Source: Pseudomonas sp. B21-015
Lineage (GTDB): Bacteria; Pseudomonadota; Gammaproteobacteria; Pseudomonadales; Pseudomonadaceae
Length of the DNA stretch: 64,000 nt
Assembly: GCF_024749285.1 (NCBI RefSeq)
Contig: NZ_CP087196.1
Span: forward strand, 5,766,001-5,830,000
Reading direction: 5' to 3'
Positions 17,397-26,400 of this stretch are shown here, piece after piece (position 1 is the stretch's first letter; every line of letters begins with the position of its first letter). The notes below the pieces were generated by a model. The model worked only from the letters and a program-made list of their open reading frames with translations. It made no database searches and had not been told where the DNA came from. Made by a program: the position numbers and the translations under genes.

Positions 17397-20174
17397 GTGC
17401 GCTGGCTCAGGATCGCCATAGGCTTCACCGTCACTCTGCTGACCTTGCTCTGCATGCTCCCGGCCCAGGCCACGCAAGGCAGTGGGTGGGCGGTATTGCT
17501 CGACGAACAGGGCGACCTGCAGCTGAGCGACATCCGCTCCAGCCGCTACACCAATCAATTCAGCCCCATCGAACTCGACCACCTCACCGCGGCCGGGCCC
17601 GAGGGTGCGCTATGGCTGCGTTTCAGGCTAGCGCCCGGCAAGCACGAGCAATTGCTGCGGGTATTCGCTCCCGACCTGTCGCACCTCAATCTGTATGTGC
17701 TCGACGGCGACCAGCTGATCGATCAACTGAATACCGGTACCCGGCAGCCCCAGACTGAGCGTCCCCTGCCCAGCAGTGACTTCATGTTGCCGCTGCCACA
17801 AAGCGACAAAACCCTCGACGTCTATTTGCGGCTGGTCTCCGAACATCAGTTGCGGCCTTACATCACCCTGCAATCGGCGGTCGTGACCGCGGCCACTCAG
17901 AGCCAGACGTTGATCTACGGCCTGCTGTTTGGCTGCATCGGGATGCTGATCCTGCATAACCTGACCCGTTACGCCTACACCCGCTCGCGCAGCAGTCTCT
18001 GGCTGGCGGCGTGCGAAGTGTTGTTGCTGCTCAGCCTGGTGCTGCTGCTGAACCTGGCCGGCCCATGGTTGCCGAACTGGCACGCCGTGCAAACCCCCGG
18101 CGCCTATCTCGCCTTGCTGCTGACCGCACCTTGCGGCCTGATGTTCGCCTACTGCTTCTTCGCCCCGCTCGGCCCCCACCCGCTGAACAAATTGCTGCTG
18201 GGGGACATCCTGTTCATCGTGGCCTGCGGCCTGCTGTTGTTGTTCGTCAATACGCTGCCGCTGAACCTGATCACGTACGCGCTGGTTGCCCTGGCCGGCC
18301 TGAGCATGCTGTTCGTCAGTGCCTATCACTGGCAGAAAGGTTATCGCCCGGCACGTCTGTTCGTGGCGGCCATGGTGGTGTTCAACCTCGGCACATTGAT
18401 TATCCTGCCGGCGCTGCTGGGGCTGACCCTTGTCGCCCCGCAAGGCCTGATCATCACGCTGTTGGTGTTTATCTGTATCAGTGGCCTGTTGATGAGTGTT
18501 GCCTTGGGCGAGCGGCAGCGCAGCATCACCGAAGACCGTTTCAGCGTCAGCCGCGACCTGGCCGCCAGCAATGCCGAAATCAATGCCAAGGCGGAGTTCC
18601 TGGCGAAGATCAGCCACGAAATCCGCACCCCGATGAATGGCGTGCTGGGCATGACCGAACTGCTGCTGGGCACACCGTTGTCGGTCAAGCAGCGCGACTA
18701 CGTGCAGACGATCCATAGCGCCGGTAACGAGCTGCTGACACTGATCAACGAAATTCTCGACATCTCCAAGCTTGAGTCAGGGCAGATCGAACTGGACGAC
18801 GTGCAGTTCGACCTCAACGCCCTGATCGAAGACTGCCTGAGCATCTTCCGCGCCAAGGCCGAACAGCAGAACGTCGAGCTGATCAGCTTTATCCAGCCGC
18901 AGGTACCACGGGTCATCAGCGGCGATCCGACGCGCCTGCGCCAGACCTTGCTCAGCCTGCTGGAAAACGCTCTGAAGAAAACCGACGAAGGCGAAGTCCT
19001 GATCGTCGTCGCGCTGGATGAGCGCAGCGCCAAACCGCGGCTGCGCATCGCCGTGCAGGACAGTGGCCAGCCGATGGAAGCGCAAGAACGCGACGCGCTG
19101 ATGCATGCCGAACTGCACAGCAAGCACTTCCTCTCGGCTAGCACCCTGGGGGGCAATCTGGGGCTGGTGATTGCCCGTCAGCTGATCCGTTTGATGCAGG
19201 GCGAGTTCGGCATCAAGAGCGGCGCCAACCAGGGCAGCACATTGTGGCTGACCCTGCCGCTGGACCCGGACCGTCTCGAACATCCGACTTCGGACCTGGA
19301 CAGCCCGTTGCAAGGCGCACGGGTACTGGTGGTGGACGACAACGATACCTGTCGCAAGGTGCTGGTACAGCAATGCAGCGCCTGGGGCCTGAATGTCAGC
19401 GCCGTTCCGTCCGGCAAGGAGGCCCTGGCGCTGCTGCGCACCAAGGCCCACCTGCGCGATTACTTCGACGTGGTGCTGCTGGACCAGAACATGCCCGGCA
19501 TGACCGGCATGCAACTGGCCGCCAAGATCAAGGAAGACCCGAGCCTGAACCACGACATTCTGCTGATCATGCTCACCGGCATCAGCAACGCACCGAGCAA
19601 GATCATCGCCCGTAACTCCGGGATCAAACGCATCCTCGCCAAGCCAGTGGCCGGCTACACCCTCAAGACCACCCTTGCGGACGAGCTGAACCAGCGCAAC
19701 AAAGGCCCGGCCATCTCGCAGCATCTGCCCACAGGCCCTACCCTTCCGGTCAAGGTGCCGAGCGATTTCCGTATTCTGGTGGCCGAAGACAACAGCATCT
19801 CGACCAAGGTCATTCGCGGCATGTTGGGCAAACTCAACCTGCAACCGGACACCGCCAGCAATGGCGAAGAAGCCCTGGTGGCGATGAAGGCCCAGCGTTA
19901 CGACCTGGTGCTGATGGACTGTGAAATGCCGATCCTTGACGGTTTCTCTGCCACCCAGCAATTGCGTGCCTGGGAAGTCGGCAACCAGCGGATTCGCACC
20001 CCCGTGGTGGCGTTGACCGCACACATCCTTGCCGAGCACAAAGAACGCGCGCGCCAAGCCGGCATGGACGGGCACATGGCCAAACCGGTCGAGCTGTCGC
20101 AACTGCGCGACCTGATCGAGCATTGGGTTGCCCAGCGTGATCAGCAGAACCGGGCAGCGGTTCAGACTTCTTGA
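17397..20174 (+). CDS. retS: Hybrid sensor kinase RetS
   Basis: RetS is the inner-membrane hybrid kinase that blocks GacS and so holds the Gac/Rsm pathway in the planktonic, acute-virulence state. The start is GTG with AAGGGA upstream, followed by a signal peptide ending at about residue 25. A DISMED2 periplasmic sensor domain (about 40-180), a seven-helix 7TMR-DISM region (about 185-375), HisKA and HATPase domains and two receivers follow. The predicted phosphosites are H407 ([10 protein letters not shown]), D696 ([10 protein letters not shown]) and D841 (LVLMDCEMP). Each is exactly 17 residues below the values I recall for P. aeruginosa RetS (H424, D713, D858), so this is the ortholog. The order purD-retS-MarC homolog matches PA4855-PA4857. 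Confidence 0.96.
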   Translation: MRWLRIAIGFTVTLLTLLCMLPAQATQGSGWAVLLDEQGDLQLSDIRSSRYTNQFSPIELDHLTAAGPEGALWLRFRLAPGKHEQLLRVFAPDLSHLNLYVLDGDQLIDQLNTGTRQPQTERPLPSSDFMLPLPQSDKTLDVYLRLVSEHQLRPYITLQSAVVTAATQSQTLIYGLLFGCIGMLILHNLTRYAYTRSRSSLWLAACEVLLLLSLVLLLNLAGPWLPNWHAVQTPGAYLALLLTAPCGLMFAYCFFAPLGPHPLNKLLLGDILFIVACGLLLLFVNTLPLNLITYALVALAGLSMLFVSAYHWQKGYRPARLFVAAMVVFNLGTLIILPALLGLTLVAPQGLIITLLVFICISGLLMSVALGERQRSITEDRFSVSRDLAASNAEINAKAEFLAKISHEIRTPMNGVLGMTELLLGTPLSVKQRDYVQTIHSAGNELLTLINEILDISKLESGQIELDDVQFDLNALIEDCLSIFRAKAEQQNVELISFIQPQVPRVISGDPTRLRQTLLSLLENALKKTDEGEVLIVVALDERSAKPRLRIAVQDSGQPMEAQERDALMHAELHSKHFLSASTLGGNLGLVIARQLIRLMQGEFGIKSGANQGSTLWLTLPLDPDRLEHPTSDLDSPLQGARVLVVDDNDTCRKVLVQQCSAWGLNVSAVPSGKEALALLRTKAHLRDYFDVVLLDQNMPGMTGMQLAAKIKEDPSLNHDILLIMLTGISNAPSKIIARNSGIKRILAKPVAGYTLKTTLADELNQRNKGPAISQHLPTGPTLPVKVPSDFRILVAEDNSISTKVIRGMLGKLNLQPDTASNGEEALVAMKAQRYDLVLMDCEMPILDGFSATQQLRAWEVGNQRIRTPVVALTAHILAEHKERARQAGMDGHMAKPVELSQLRDLIEHWVAQRDQQNRAAVQTS

Positions 20175-20238
20175 GCCGACAGCCCCCGCAGCGCCTGATA
20201 GACTCCCCCACGACTTCCCTCGCCAGTGAGCTTGCACC

Positions 20239-20835
20239 ATGCTCCACGTGTTGTTCAGCGTTTACCTGAAGATGCTGGTGCTCTACAGCCCGTTCTTCGT
20301 GTTGTCCTGTTTTATCAGCCTGACTCGCGGCTATTCGCGCAAGGAGCAACGACGCCTGGCTTGGAAAGTGGCAACCGCCACCCTGGTTTCCAGCGTCTTG
20401 CTGTATCTGTTCGGTCGCGTGATTTTCAATGTCTTCGGCATCACCGTGGACGCCTTCCGCATCGGCGCCGGCAGTGTGCTGTTTATCTCGGCATTGGGCA
20501 TGGCCCAAGGCAAATCGGCGGTGCAGACCGACAACGTGCAACAGGACGTGACTATCGTCCCGCTGACCATCCCCTTGACGGTCGGCCCCGGCACCATCGG
20601 CGCCTTGCTGGTGATGGGCGTGAGTCAGCCACATTGGGACGACAAACTCACGGCGATTCTCAGCATTGCCCTGGCCAGTTTCACCGTCGGCGTAGTGCTG
20701 TATCTGTCGAACCGTATCGAACGGATTCTGGGTGATCAGGGTTTGCAGATTGTCAGCCGATTGATGGGGCTGTTCGTGTGCGCATTGGCGGCGCAAATTA
20801 TTTTTACCGGCGTGAAAGGCTATCTGGTTCCCTGA
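20239..20835 (+). CDS. MarC family (UPF0056) inner-membrane protein
   Basis: This 198-residue polytopic protein has about six hydrophobic segments and the MarC-family features. It starts with a helix containing LVLYSPFFVLSCF, has a DAFRIGAGSVLFISALGM helix, and carries the conserved PLTIPLTVGPGTIGALLV segment. The family is widespread, and its transport role remains unsettled despite the old name linking it to multiple antibiotic resistance. It lies 64 bases after retS on the same strand. It is the last conserved-backbone gene before the toxin island. Confidence 0.88.
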   Translation: MLHVLFSVYLKMLVLYSPFFVLSCFISLTRGYSRKEQRRLAWKVATATLVSSVLLYLFGRVIFNVFGITVDAFRIGAGSVLFISALGMAQGKSAVQTDNVQQDVTIVPLTIPLTVGPGTIGALLVMGVSQPHWDDKLTAILSIALASFTVGVVLYLSNRIERILGDQGLQIVSRLMGLFVCALAAQIIFTGVKGYLVP

Positions 20836-20851
20836 ATACACAAGGCAGGAT

Positions 20852-21559
20852 TTAAAGCCCTCGGCCCTCGCTTTCGCCAATCGATAGAGAGGGCTCAATC
20901 TCGATACATTGAGTGCCTCGAAGCCCCCCTAACCACTGCACGGTATCTTCCCTGTATTCGTTAAAGTGATCCTGATTAAAACGAGCCCGGTAAAACCGGC
21001 GTCTCACGGCACCGTCAACTTTATTCAACCCAACCTCTTTCTCAAAGACATGTTCGCCTATTGCTCCGCGAGTAGCGAAAGACACAGACGTCATATTCAA
21101 AAACCCATCCTCCTCCACAATACCTGTCATCACCCTTACCCGCGTCGTCTCTGCGCCGCCCCCCAAGAGGCAGTGTTCTCGAAAGACTTGTGCCGCGTCC
21201 GAATCGGGCGACAACGTCGCGACTTTATTCATTACAGCTGAAACAGCCGCTACCTGATGTTCGGGAAAATTACGGTTAACGGATTCGGCGAGTACCCTCC
21301 TCACTGAAAACGTCGCATCAAAAGACCTGGAAAACACCTCATCTGTGTCTTCCTTCGCGTAAAAGGTCCAACCACAGGCAGATAAGGTGTTCGTAAAGAC
21401 CTCAAACCATTGCGAGTCATTCAAACCGCCAGGAAAATCCTCGTCAGCTGCAAGTTGAGAAAATAGAACAGTATCAAGCACGTCTTGTTTCCTGGCAGGC
21501 AATAAAGCCTGCGGCACGACCAGAAGACTGCATGCATTTAAATAAAAAGAATATCTCAC
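20852..21559 (-). CDS. Toxin-island small protein C (paralog family, unknown function)
   Basis: I do not recognise the family of this 235-residue protein. The chosen start is a GTG at 21559 because GGGGGGAG lies eight bases upstream. A longer reading from 21604 would begin inside the terminator of the preceding gene and is rejected. The sequence aligns with the two neighbouring small proteins. NDSQWFEVFTNTLSACGWTF corresponds to NSQDWLEEYVRTLMFLGWSL, and the C-terminal EDGFLNMTSVSF and YREDTVQWL correspond to similar places in both. It has no signal peptide or clear membrane helix. It lies on the same strand as the 274-residue gene and the giant toxins, which suggests an accessory role such as chaperone, immunity or co-toxin; that is inference only. 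Confidence 0.7.
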   Translation of the reverse strand: MRYSFYLNACSLLVVPQALLPARKQDVLDTVLFSQLAADEDFPGGLNDSQWFEVFTNTLSACGWTFYAKEDTDEVFSRSFDATFSVRRVLAESVNRNFPEHQVAAVSAVMNKVATLSPDSDAAQVFREHCLLGGGAETTRVRVMTGIVEEDGFLNMTSVSFATRGAIGEHVFEKEVGLNKVDGAVRRRFYRARFNQDHFNEYREDTVQWLGGLRGTQCIEIEPSLSIGESEGRGL

Positions 21560-21577
21560 TTCCGTACTCCCCCCGCC

Positions 21578-21610
21578 TAAAAACAGGCCAGTGACATTGG
21601 TCACTGGCCT
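21578..21610 (-). terminator. Rho-independent terminator after the 274-residue gene
   Basis: Read on the minus strand, AGGCCAGTGAC pairs perfectly with GTCACTGGCCT around a four-base loop and is followed by GTTTTT. It sits just after the stop of the 274-residue gene. It therefore overlaps any start for the next gene upstream of its GTG at 21559. Confidence 0.85.
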
Positions 21611-21618
21611 GACAGGTT

Positions 21619-22443
21619 TTATTGGGCCTCGTTTTTGCGTCGCTGAAACCTTTTACTCAGGACCGCCTTATAATACTTTCCAAGGTACCCTTCCAGATCC
21701 TCCTTTATTGCCGCATAACGAAGGGGGTTAAAGGTAATGTAAGAGTTACCCCGGAAGATAGTACGACTGGATGTTTTCCAGTCGAAAAAAACAACCCCGG
21801 TTTCCTTGTCGCCACCGTCGCTATCGATCGACGCTAACGACGTAATAATAAGACCGTTCGCCAGTTGGTCACATGGCATGACCGTCAACCTGACGCCTTT
21901 GCTTTTGGTCACTTCACGATGAAACAAATCAATCGCTTCAGGTTCCTTCTTTAGCGCGTCCAATGTCGAGTCGACAATTGCGCTGAGAGCCGTTGCCCCT
22001 GGAATTGCCGCTTTCGCCGCCTCAACACCAGCCTTGATAATATCGGTAACAATGTTATCCATTGTCAATTGATGAGAGCTCTTCTCATAGGCGGTATAAC
22101 CGGAGTCCGCGACAAGACAACCCGCCTCATCCATGCACTGTAGAAAGGCGAGGTACCAGGCTTTCGGATCATTGCCAGGAACTTCATAGCTCGCCTCCAG
22201 CTTCGAAAACTTAATCAGATTTTCGATAATCGCCATGTTTTCAAGGGAAATATTTGCGCCATAACCCACCAGCGTATCGGACAATACTGCGGCATCCAAT
22301 TCTTTGGCTGGACTAGTAGGGTCTATTGCTGCAAATGCCTTTACGCGAGCAACAGAGGGCTGCATTAATTGGCGCTTACTAATACGCGCCTTTATCAACG
22401 CAACGCTTTTATCAAGGCTAACGGCACTTCCCATAACTTCCAT
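21619..22443 (-). CDS. Toxin-island small protein B (paralog family, unknown function)
   Basis: This protein of 274 residues has an unrecognised family. The ATG at 22443 is preferred over one nine bases upstream because AAAGGA then has normal spacing. An N-terminal extension (residues 1 to about 90) precedes the region shared with its two neighbours. The shared part includes NDPKAWYLAFLQCMDEAG, a helical segment with a small-residue-rich stretch (AGVEAAKAAIPGATALSAIV), and a C-terminal block with ETGVVFFDWKTSSRTIF and LSKRF. That block matches SGFLFWSWEKQTAKIV and MKRF in the 216-residue protein. No signal peptide is evident. It is divergently placed from the 216-residue gene across a 242-base AT-rich gap. 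Confidence 0.7.
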   Translation of the reverse strand: MEVMGSAVSLDKSVALIKARISKRQLMQPSVARVKAFAAIDPTSPAKELDAAVLSDTLVGYGANISLENMAIIENLIKFSKLEASYEVPGNDPKAWYLAFLQCMDEAGCLVADSGYTAYEKSSHQLTMDNIVTDIIKAGVEAAKAAIPGATALSAIVDSTLDALKKEPEAIDLFHREVTKSKGVRLTVMPCDQLANGLIITSLASIDSDGGDKETGVVFFDWKTSSRTIFRGNSYITFNPLRYAAIKEDLEGYLGKYYKAVLSKRFQRRKNEAQ

Positions 22444-22685
22444 ATTCAACATTCCTTTGATGAGTCAATTCATGCTCCCTGTGGGCATGCATTGAATTTA
22501 TCGCACAGCACTCCAACGAACAAACCGAATCTTGATTCCACATATGTACAACACCCCCTCACCCGGCCAACAAGCAAAAAAACATATTAAGAACAAATTC
22601 CATAGCGTTACTTCATCTCAGCAAATGCAATCTACTTGAGTTACTTTGCACGTAAAGCAACTACCAAAATTAATCAAGAAGACTT
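22444..22685. promoter_or_regulatory. AT-rich divergent intergenic region in the toxin island
   Basis: These 242 bases separate two divergently transcribed members of the small paralog family and must carry promoters for both. The composition is clearly more AT-rich than the chromosomal flanks. I could not assign -35/-10 pairs or an operator with confidence. Confidence 0.45.
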
Positions 22686-23336
22686 ATGAGCAACAACACA
22701 CCCTGCGGAATGGTCACAGGCCACAATCTTATCTCGTGTATCGGCGAACTATCCTTGCAAGACTTTGATGACATGACAGACTGCACGCGAATTGCAACAA
22801 GATCAGCCGACCTCGGCCATGGCCGCTTTGCCAACTCACAAGACTGGCTGGAAGAATATGTTCGCACGTTGATGTTTTTGGGATGGTCGCTCCATGAAGG
22901 CGTCATCAGGACACGTACACGCTCGGATATCACCGGGAGCGTTGCCGACCTCCTGGTACGCAGTGCGCAATCCATGAGCGACTCAAGGCAAGGGAACGCC
23001 ATGATCGACACCCTGGATGCTTTGAAGCCCGAAAAGCCCGTCGTGCGTTCACTGGATGAAGAGAGTCGTAAAGGGCGTCGCTTCCAGGTAGCACCCTCGC
23101 GTTACGATTCAAGTGGAAACCTTCATATGGCGGTTTTTAATCTCGAACTGGTTGCCAATACCGAGAAGAGCGGCTTTTTGTTTTGGTCTTGGGAGAAACA
23201 AACAGCAAAAATCGTCCAGCAGAGTGCCTTTCTTAAATTGGACAGAGAGGTACTCGACACCAAAAGGGAATTCATGGAGAAGAAACTCAGAGATCAAATC
23301 ATGAAGCGGTTTGCCTTGGCGAAGAGACAGCCATAA
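22686..23336 (+). CDS. Toxin-island small protein A (paralog family, unknown function)
   Basis: This 216-residue protein is unrecognised. It is the shortest member of the local family and perhaps closest to its core. An N-terminal region with NSQDWLEEYVRTLMFLGWSL is followed by a polar helical stretch (IDTLDALKPEKP). A C-terminal beta-rich part with GNLHMAVFNLEL and GFLFWSWEKQTAKIV ends in a charged helix. There are no membrane segments or signal peptide. It runs toward the first giant toxin gene (convergent ends 123 bases apart), opposite in direction to every other gene of the island. AAGAAGA before the ATG is a weak ribosome site. Confidence 0.7.
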   Translation: MSNNTPCGMVTGHNLISCIGELSLQDFDDMTDCTRIATRSADLGHGRFANSQDWLEEYVRTLMFLGWSLHEGVIRTRTRSDITGSVADLLVRSAQSMSDSRQGNAMIDTLDALKPEKPVVRSLDEESRKGRRFQVAPSRYDSSGNLHMAVFNLELVANTEKSGFLFWSWEKQTAKIVQQSAFLKLDREVLDTKREFMEKKLRDQIMKRFALAKRQP

Positions 23337-23458
23337 ACCCTGCGATAAATGAGCCCCGAAAGGCGTTGCTGCTCCGATTGAAGCAACAACGCCCCGCAGA
23401 GGCGCGCAACGCAAGGCTGGCCATTCCACAGACCATCACCTCGCGCCACAGGTCATCT

Positions 23459-26400
23459 TTAAGGGGTCAAAGGTTCCGTGACGGCCATCTTCGTCATCAG
23501 TGCCGCAAGCTGATTGTCTTCGTCTTCGATAGCCAACGCTTGCACCAAGTCATCCTGGGTAACAGTCATCGTAGCGCCATGCACCTGAAGGCGCAGCGTC
23601 ACCGGGTTGTGCGAGTTTGAATCGGCGAACTGATCGCGCATGATCAGCGTGTGCCCGGTGGCCGGGTCAGTCAACAGCAGCTGCCCTTCGACCCGACTGA
23701 CCCTCCAGGTATCCTGGGCGCCCGTCTCTACGATCAATGTGCCCGGCATCACCGAACGGCGACCATCAACCACAATGCACTCAAGCTGCTGCCAGACAGC
23801 GCTCGACAAACAGCAGCTGATCGCACTCGATCCATAACTCAAGACCAACTGACTGACGCCGTCAGGTATCAACGGCATAAGGTCCTTGAGTTCGCCCTGA
23901 AACTCCAGCGACAACACCTCGCCCTCCCGACGTGCAACGCTGCTCTCCAGCCATACGTCCCTCGAAGCGCTGTAAGTCACTTGGCTGGGCACTTCGTGGA
24001 GCAAGGCCGTTTTTTTCTGTCGAACACCCAGCAGTCGGGTTTCAAGGCCCGTATTGACCTCGCCAACCACCTGATCAATGTCCACGACGTACCATTGATA
24101 CCCCGAGTGACCGCCAACCGATATAAACGCTTCGTGGGGATGCTCGCTCACCAAAGCTTTCAAGGCGTGCCTCACACCCGCATCGTAAGGATCATTCGTT
24201 CCCTGCTTCGCCATCACCCAATCTCCCGTGACGCCGACAATACGTGCCGGCTCACCGAAGCGCATCTCGAGTTCGACGCCCTCAAGCGTTCGCCCTCGCA
24301 GACCGGTTTCATGTGCCCATACGTGAGCAAAAGACCATTGCGACCAAACCTTTTGAGGCGCAGGCAGCAGGTCCTGCCGCAGAAGCTGCTGGCCATTTTC
24401 AAAGAGTATCTGTAGTTTTTCAGGCTCAAAAAACGCTTGACGATAGAGCTGGCCAGCGGACACATCCAACAGCCAGCCCGCCTGATCATTTGGCGTCGTT
24501 GCCACTAACCGCACCACCTTTTCCGGTCCGAAGTCAGCCATTAACCATCGATGGTCGGTGTACCAGGCGCACAGCTTTGCGCCTCCCCTGCCGTTACCCA
24601 GACCAAGAATCGCAAAGCTCAACGCTTGATACTTCCTGGCAACAGCCTCAACCTCTGTCCACCACTCAAAACCAATGCCCAACGGCCCCCTGGCATCCTC
24701 CAGCCAGTCTTCCGTTATCGCGGCCAGCTGCGATCGCCCTTGGTCATCGATATCGAAATACAGCCCCTCCCTGGTCAACGCGACATAGCGCCCTTCATTG
24801 GCGACGACCTCAATCACATTGTAGAGATCGATGCGCTCGGCCTGCGCATCCACGCCAGTGACTGCCGGCCCGATCTTCTGGCGATAGAGAGTGTGATTGT
24901 GCTTGTCATAGAACAGGAAGACATCGCCCGCACTCGTGGTAGGTGTCAGCAATAACGGGCTCACCGGCCCGCCTGGCCCTTCTGTCTGCGACATATCTGG
25001 ACGGATCACCAAGCCATCGGCGTCACGCACCCAAGTGCTGACCGGATCCTTCTTACCCTCAGTCAACGGTGTGATCGAGACAAACGCCGCCGGCTTATAG
25101 TCCACGACCTTCACTTGAGTCAAAGGCCACAGTTTCGAATCCTTGACCAACAGTTCGTAATCCCAAAAGAAGTTTGACCACCCCTTCATCACATCCTTGA
25201 GCAGCAGGTTGTGCTGACGTTCGGTCAGATGGCATGCGATCGCCATCAGCTTCACTTCCTCCTCGCCCAACAGGTAGATCACCTCGGCTTCACGCCCGGT
25301 GCGCTGTGTCACCTGCTGAACGATGCGGATGACTCCGTGCCCGAGGTCTTGAAACACCGAAATACTCGAACCGGGCACCGGATCCATCAGACGATAGAAT
25401 CGATGGACCTGCCCAGTGACCACGTCAGAGCGCCAGATGAGCGCTTCACGGGAGCAATAAAAATACGCCTGCTCCCCCATCACCGCGCCCAGCCTGGCTT
25501 GGTTTGCCAGCGCTGGCGGCAAGTCGCGAGCGTAGATAAAACGATCACGGGCCTGCTCATAAAAAGCCGTGGTCAACTGTGGTTCTTGCGGGTCTGCGAA
25601 CGGAACCGGGAAATTCTGTACCGCAGTGAATGGGCTGGCCAAACGATTGGTGCGGGCCAGTTTCCTGACCCGAGCCTGGATCGTTGCAGTGTCGACAGAC
25701 GGGTCGGCCTCCAGCTCTTCGAGCAACACCTGCCGCGCTGTCCAGTCAACCCGAAACGAGTTATGCGAAGTCTGGACAATCAATTCAGGCGTACCCATGA
25801 CCTGGACATCGACAGCCCCAAGTTTCAGCTGACCCTCGCCGACATCAATATCCTCTTCGCTCAACCAGAGCGCATGTAGCGTCCAGGCCATCGGACGAGA
25901 TTTCTGAGCCTGTGACAAACTGACTGATCGCACACCCGGGTTGAGTGTCAATGCGCAATGGCCACCCAAACCTTCAATGCTGTAGGACAGTTTGCCGCGC
26001 AATATTTTTGGCAGTTCGGGCACCAGCAACGAACGTGGTTCCTCATCCAACAAGATGTTGATTGTTGTCTCGACTTCCACCGGATACAGATTATGCAAGA
26101 TGTACTCGGAGGGAAACTTGTAAAAGGTAAACCAGAATTGGCGACCGCCTGCTGCGTCGTACTCCAGTTTCAGTGCAGTTTCAAAATGCTCGGAACGCGT
26201 GGTCGAAAACGGCAGCGCCGAATAATTGAACCCGAACCAGGTCTTGGCCACGCAAGGCAGCACGAGGGCCTGAAAGGTCGTCGGATCGGTAATCGTGGCA
26301 TGCTCCGATAACCCGAAGTGCTGTCGAATATTGATGGCTTTTGAACGATCGATATTCGGTTCCGGCGGGTGCAGCGCGGAGGTATTGGCCGAGAAAATTT

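Noticed and set aside
18777..20240. 487-codon minus-strand frame across retS
   Set aside because: It is antisense to the kinase and receiver domains of RetS, which are complete.
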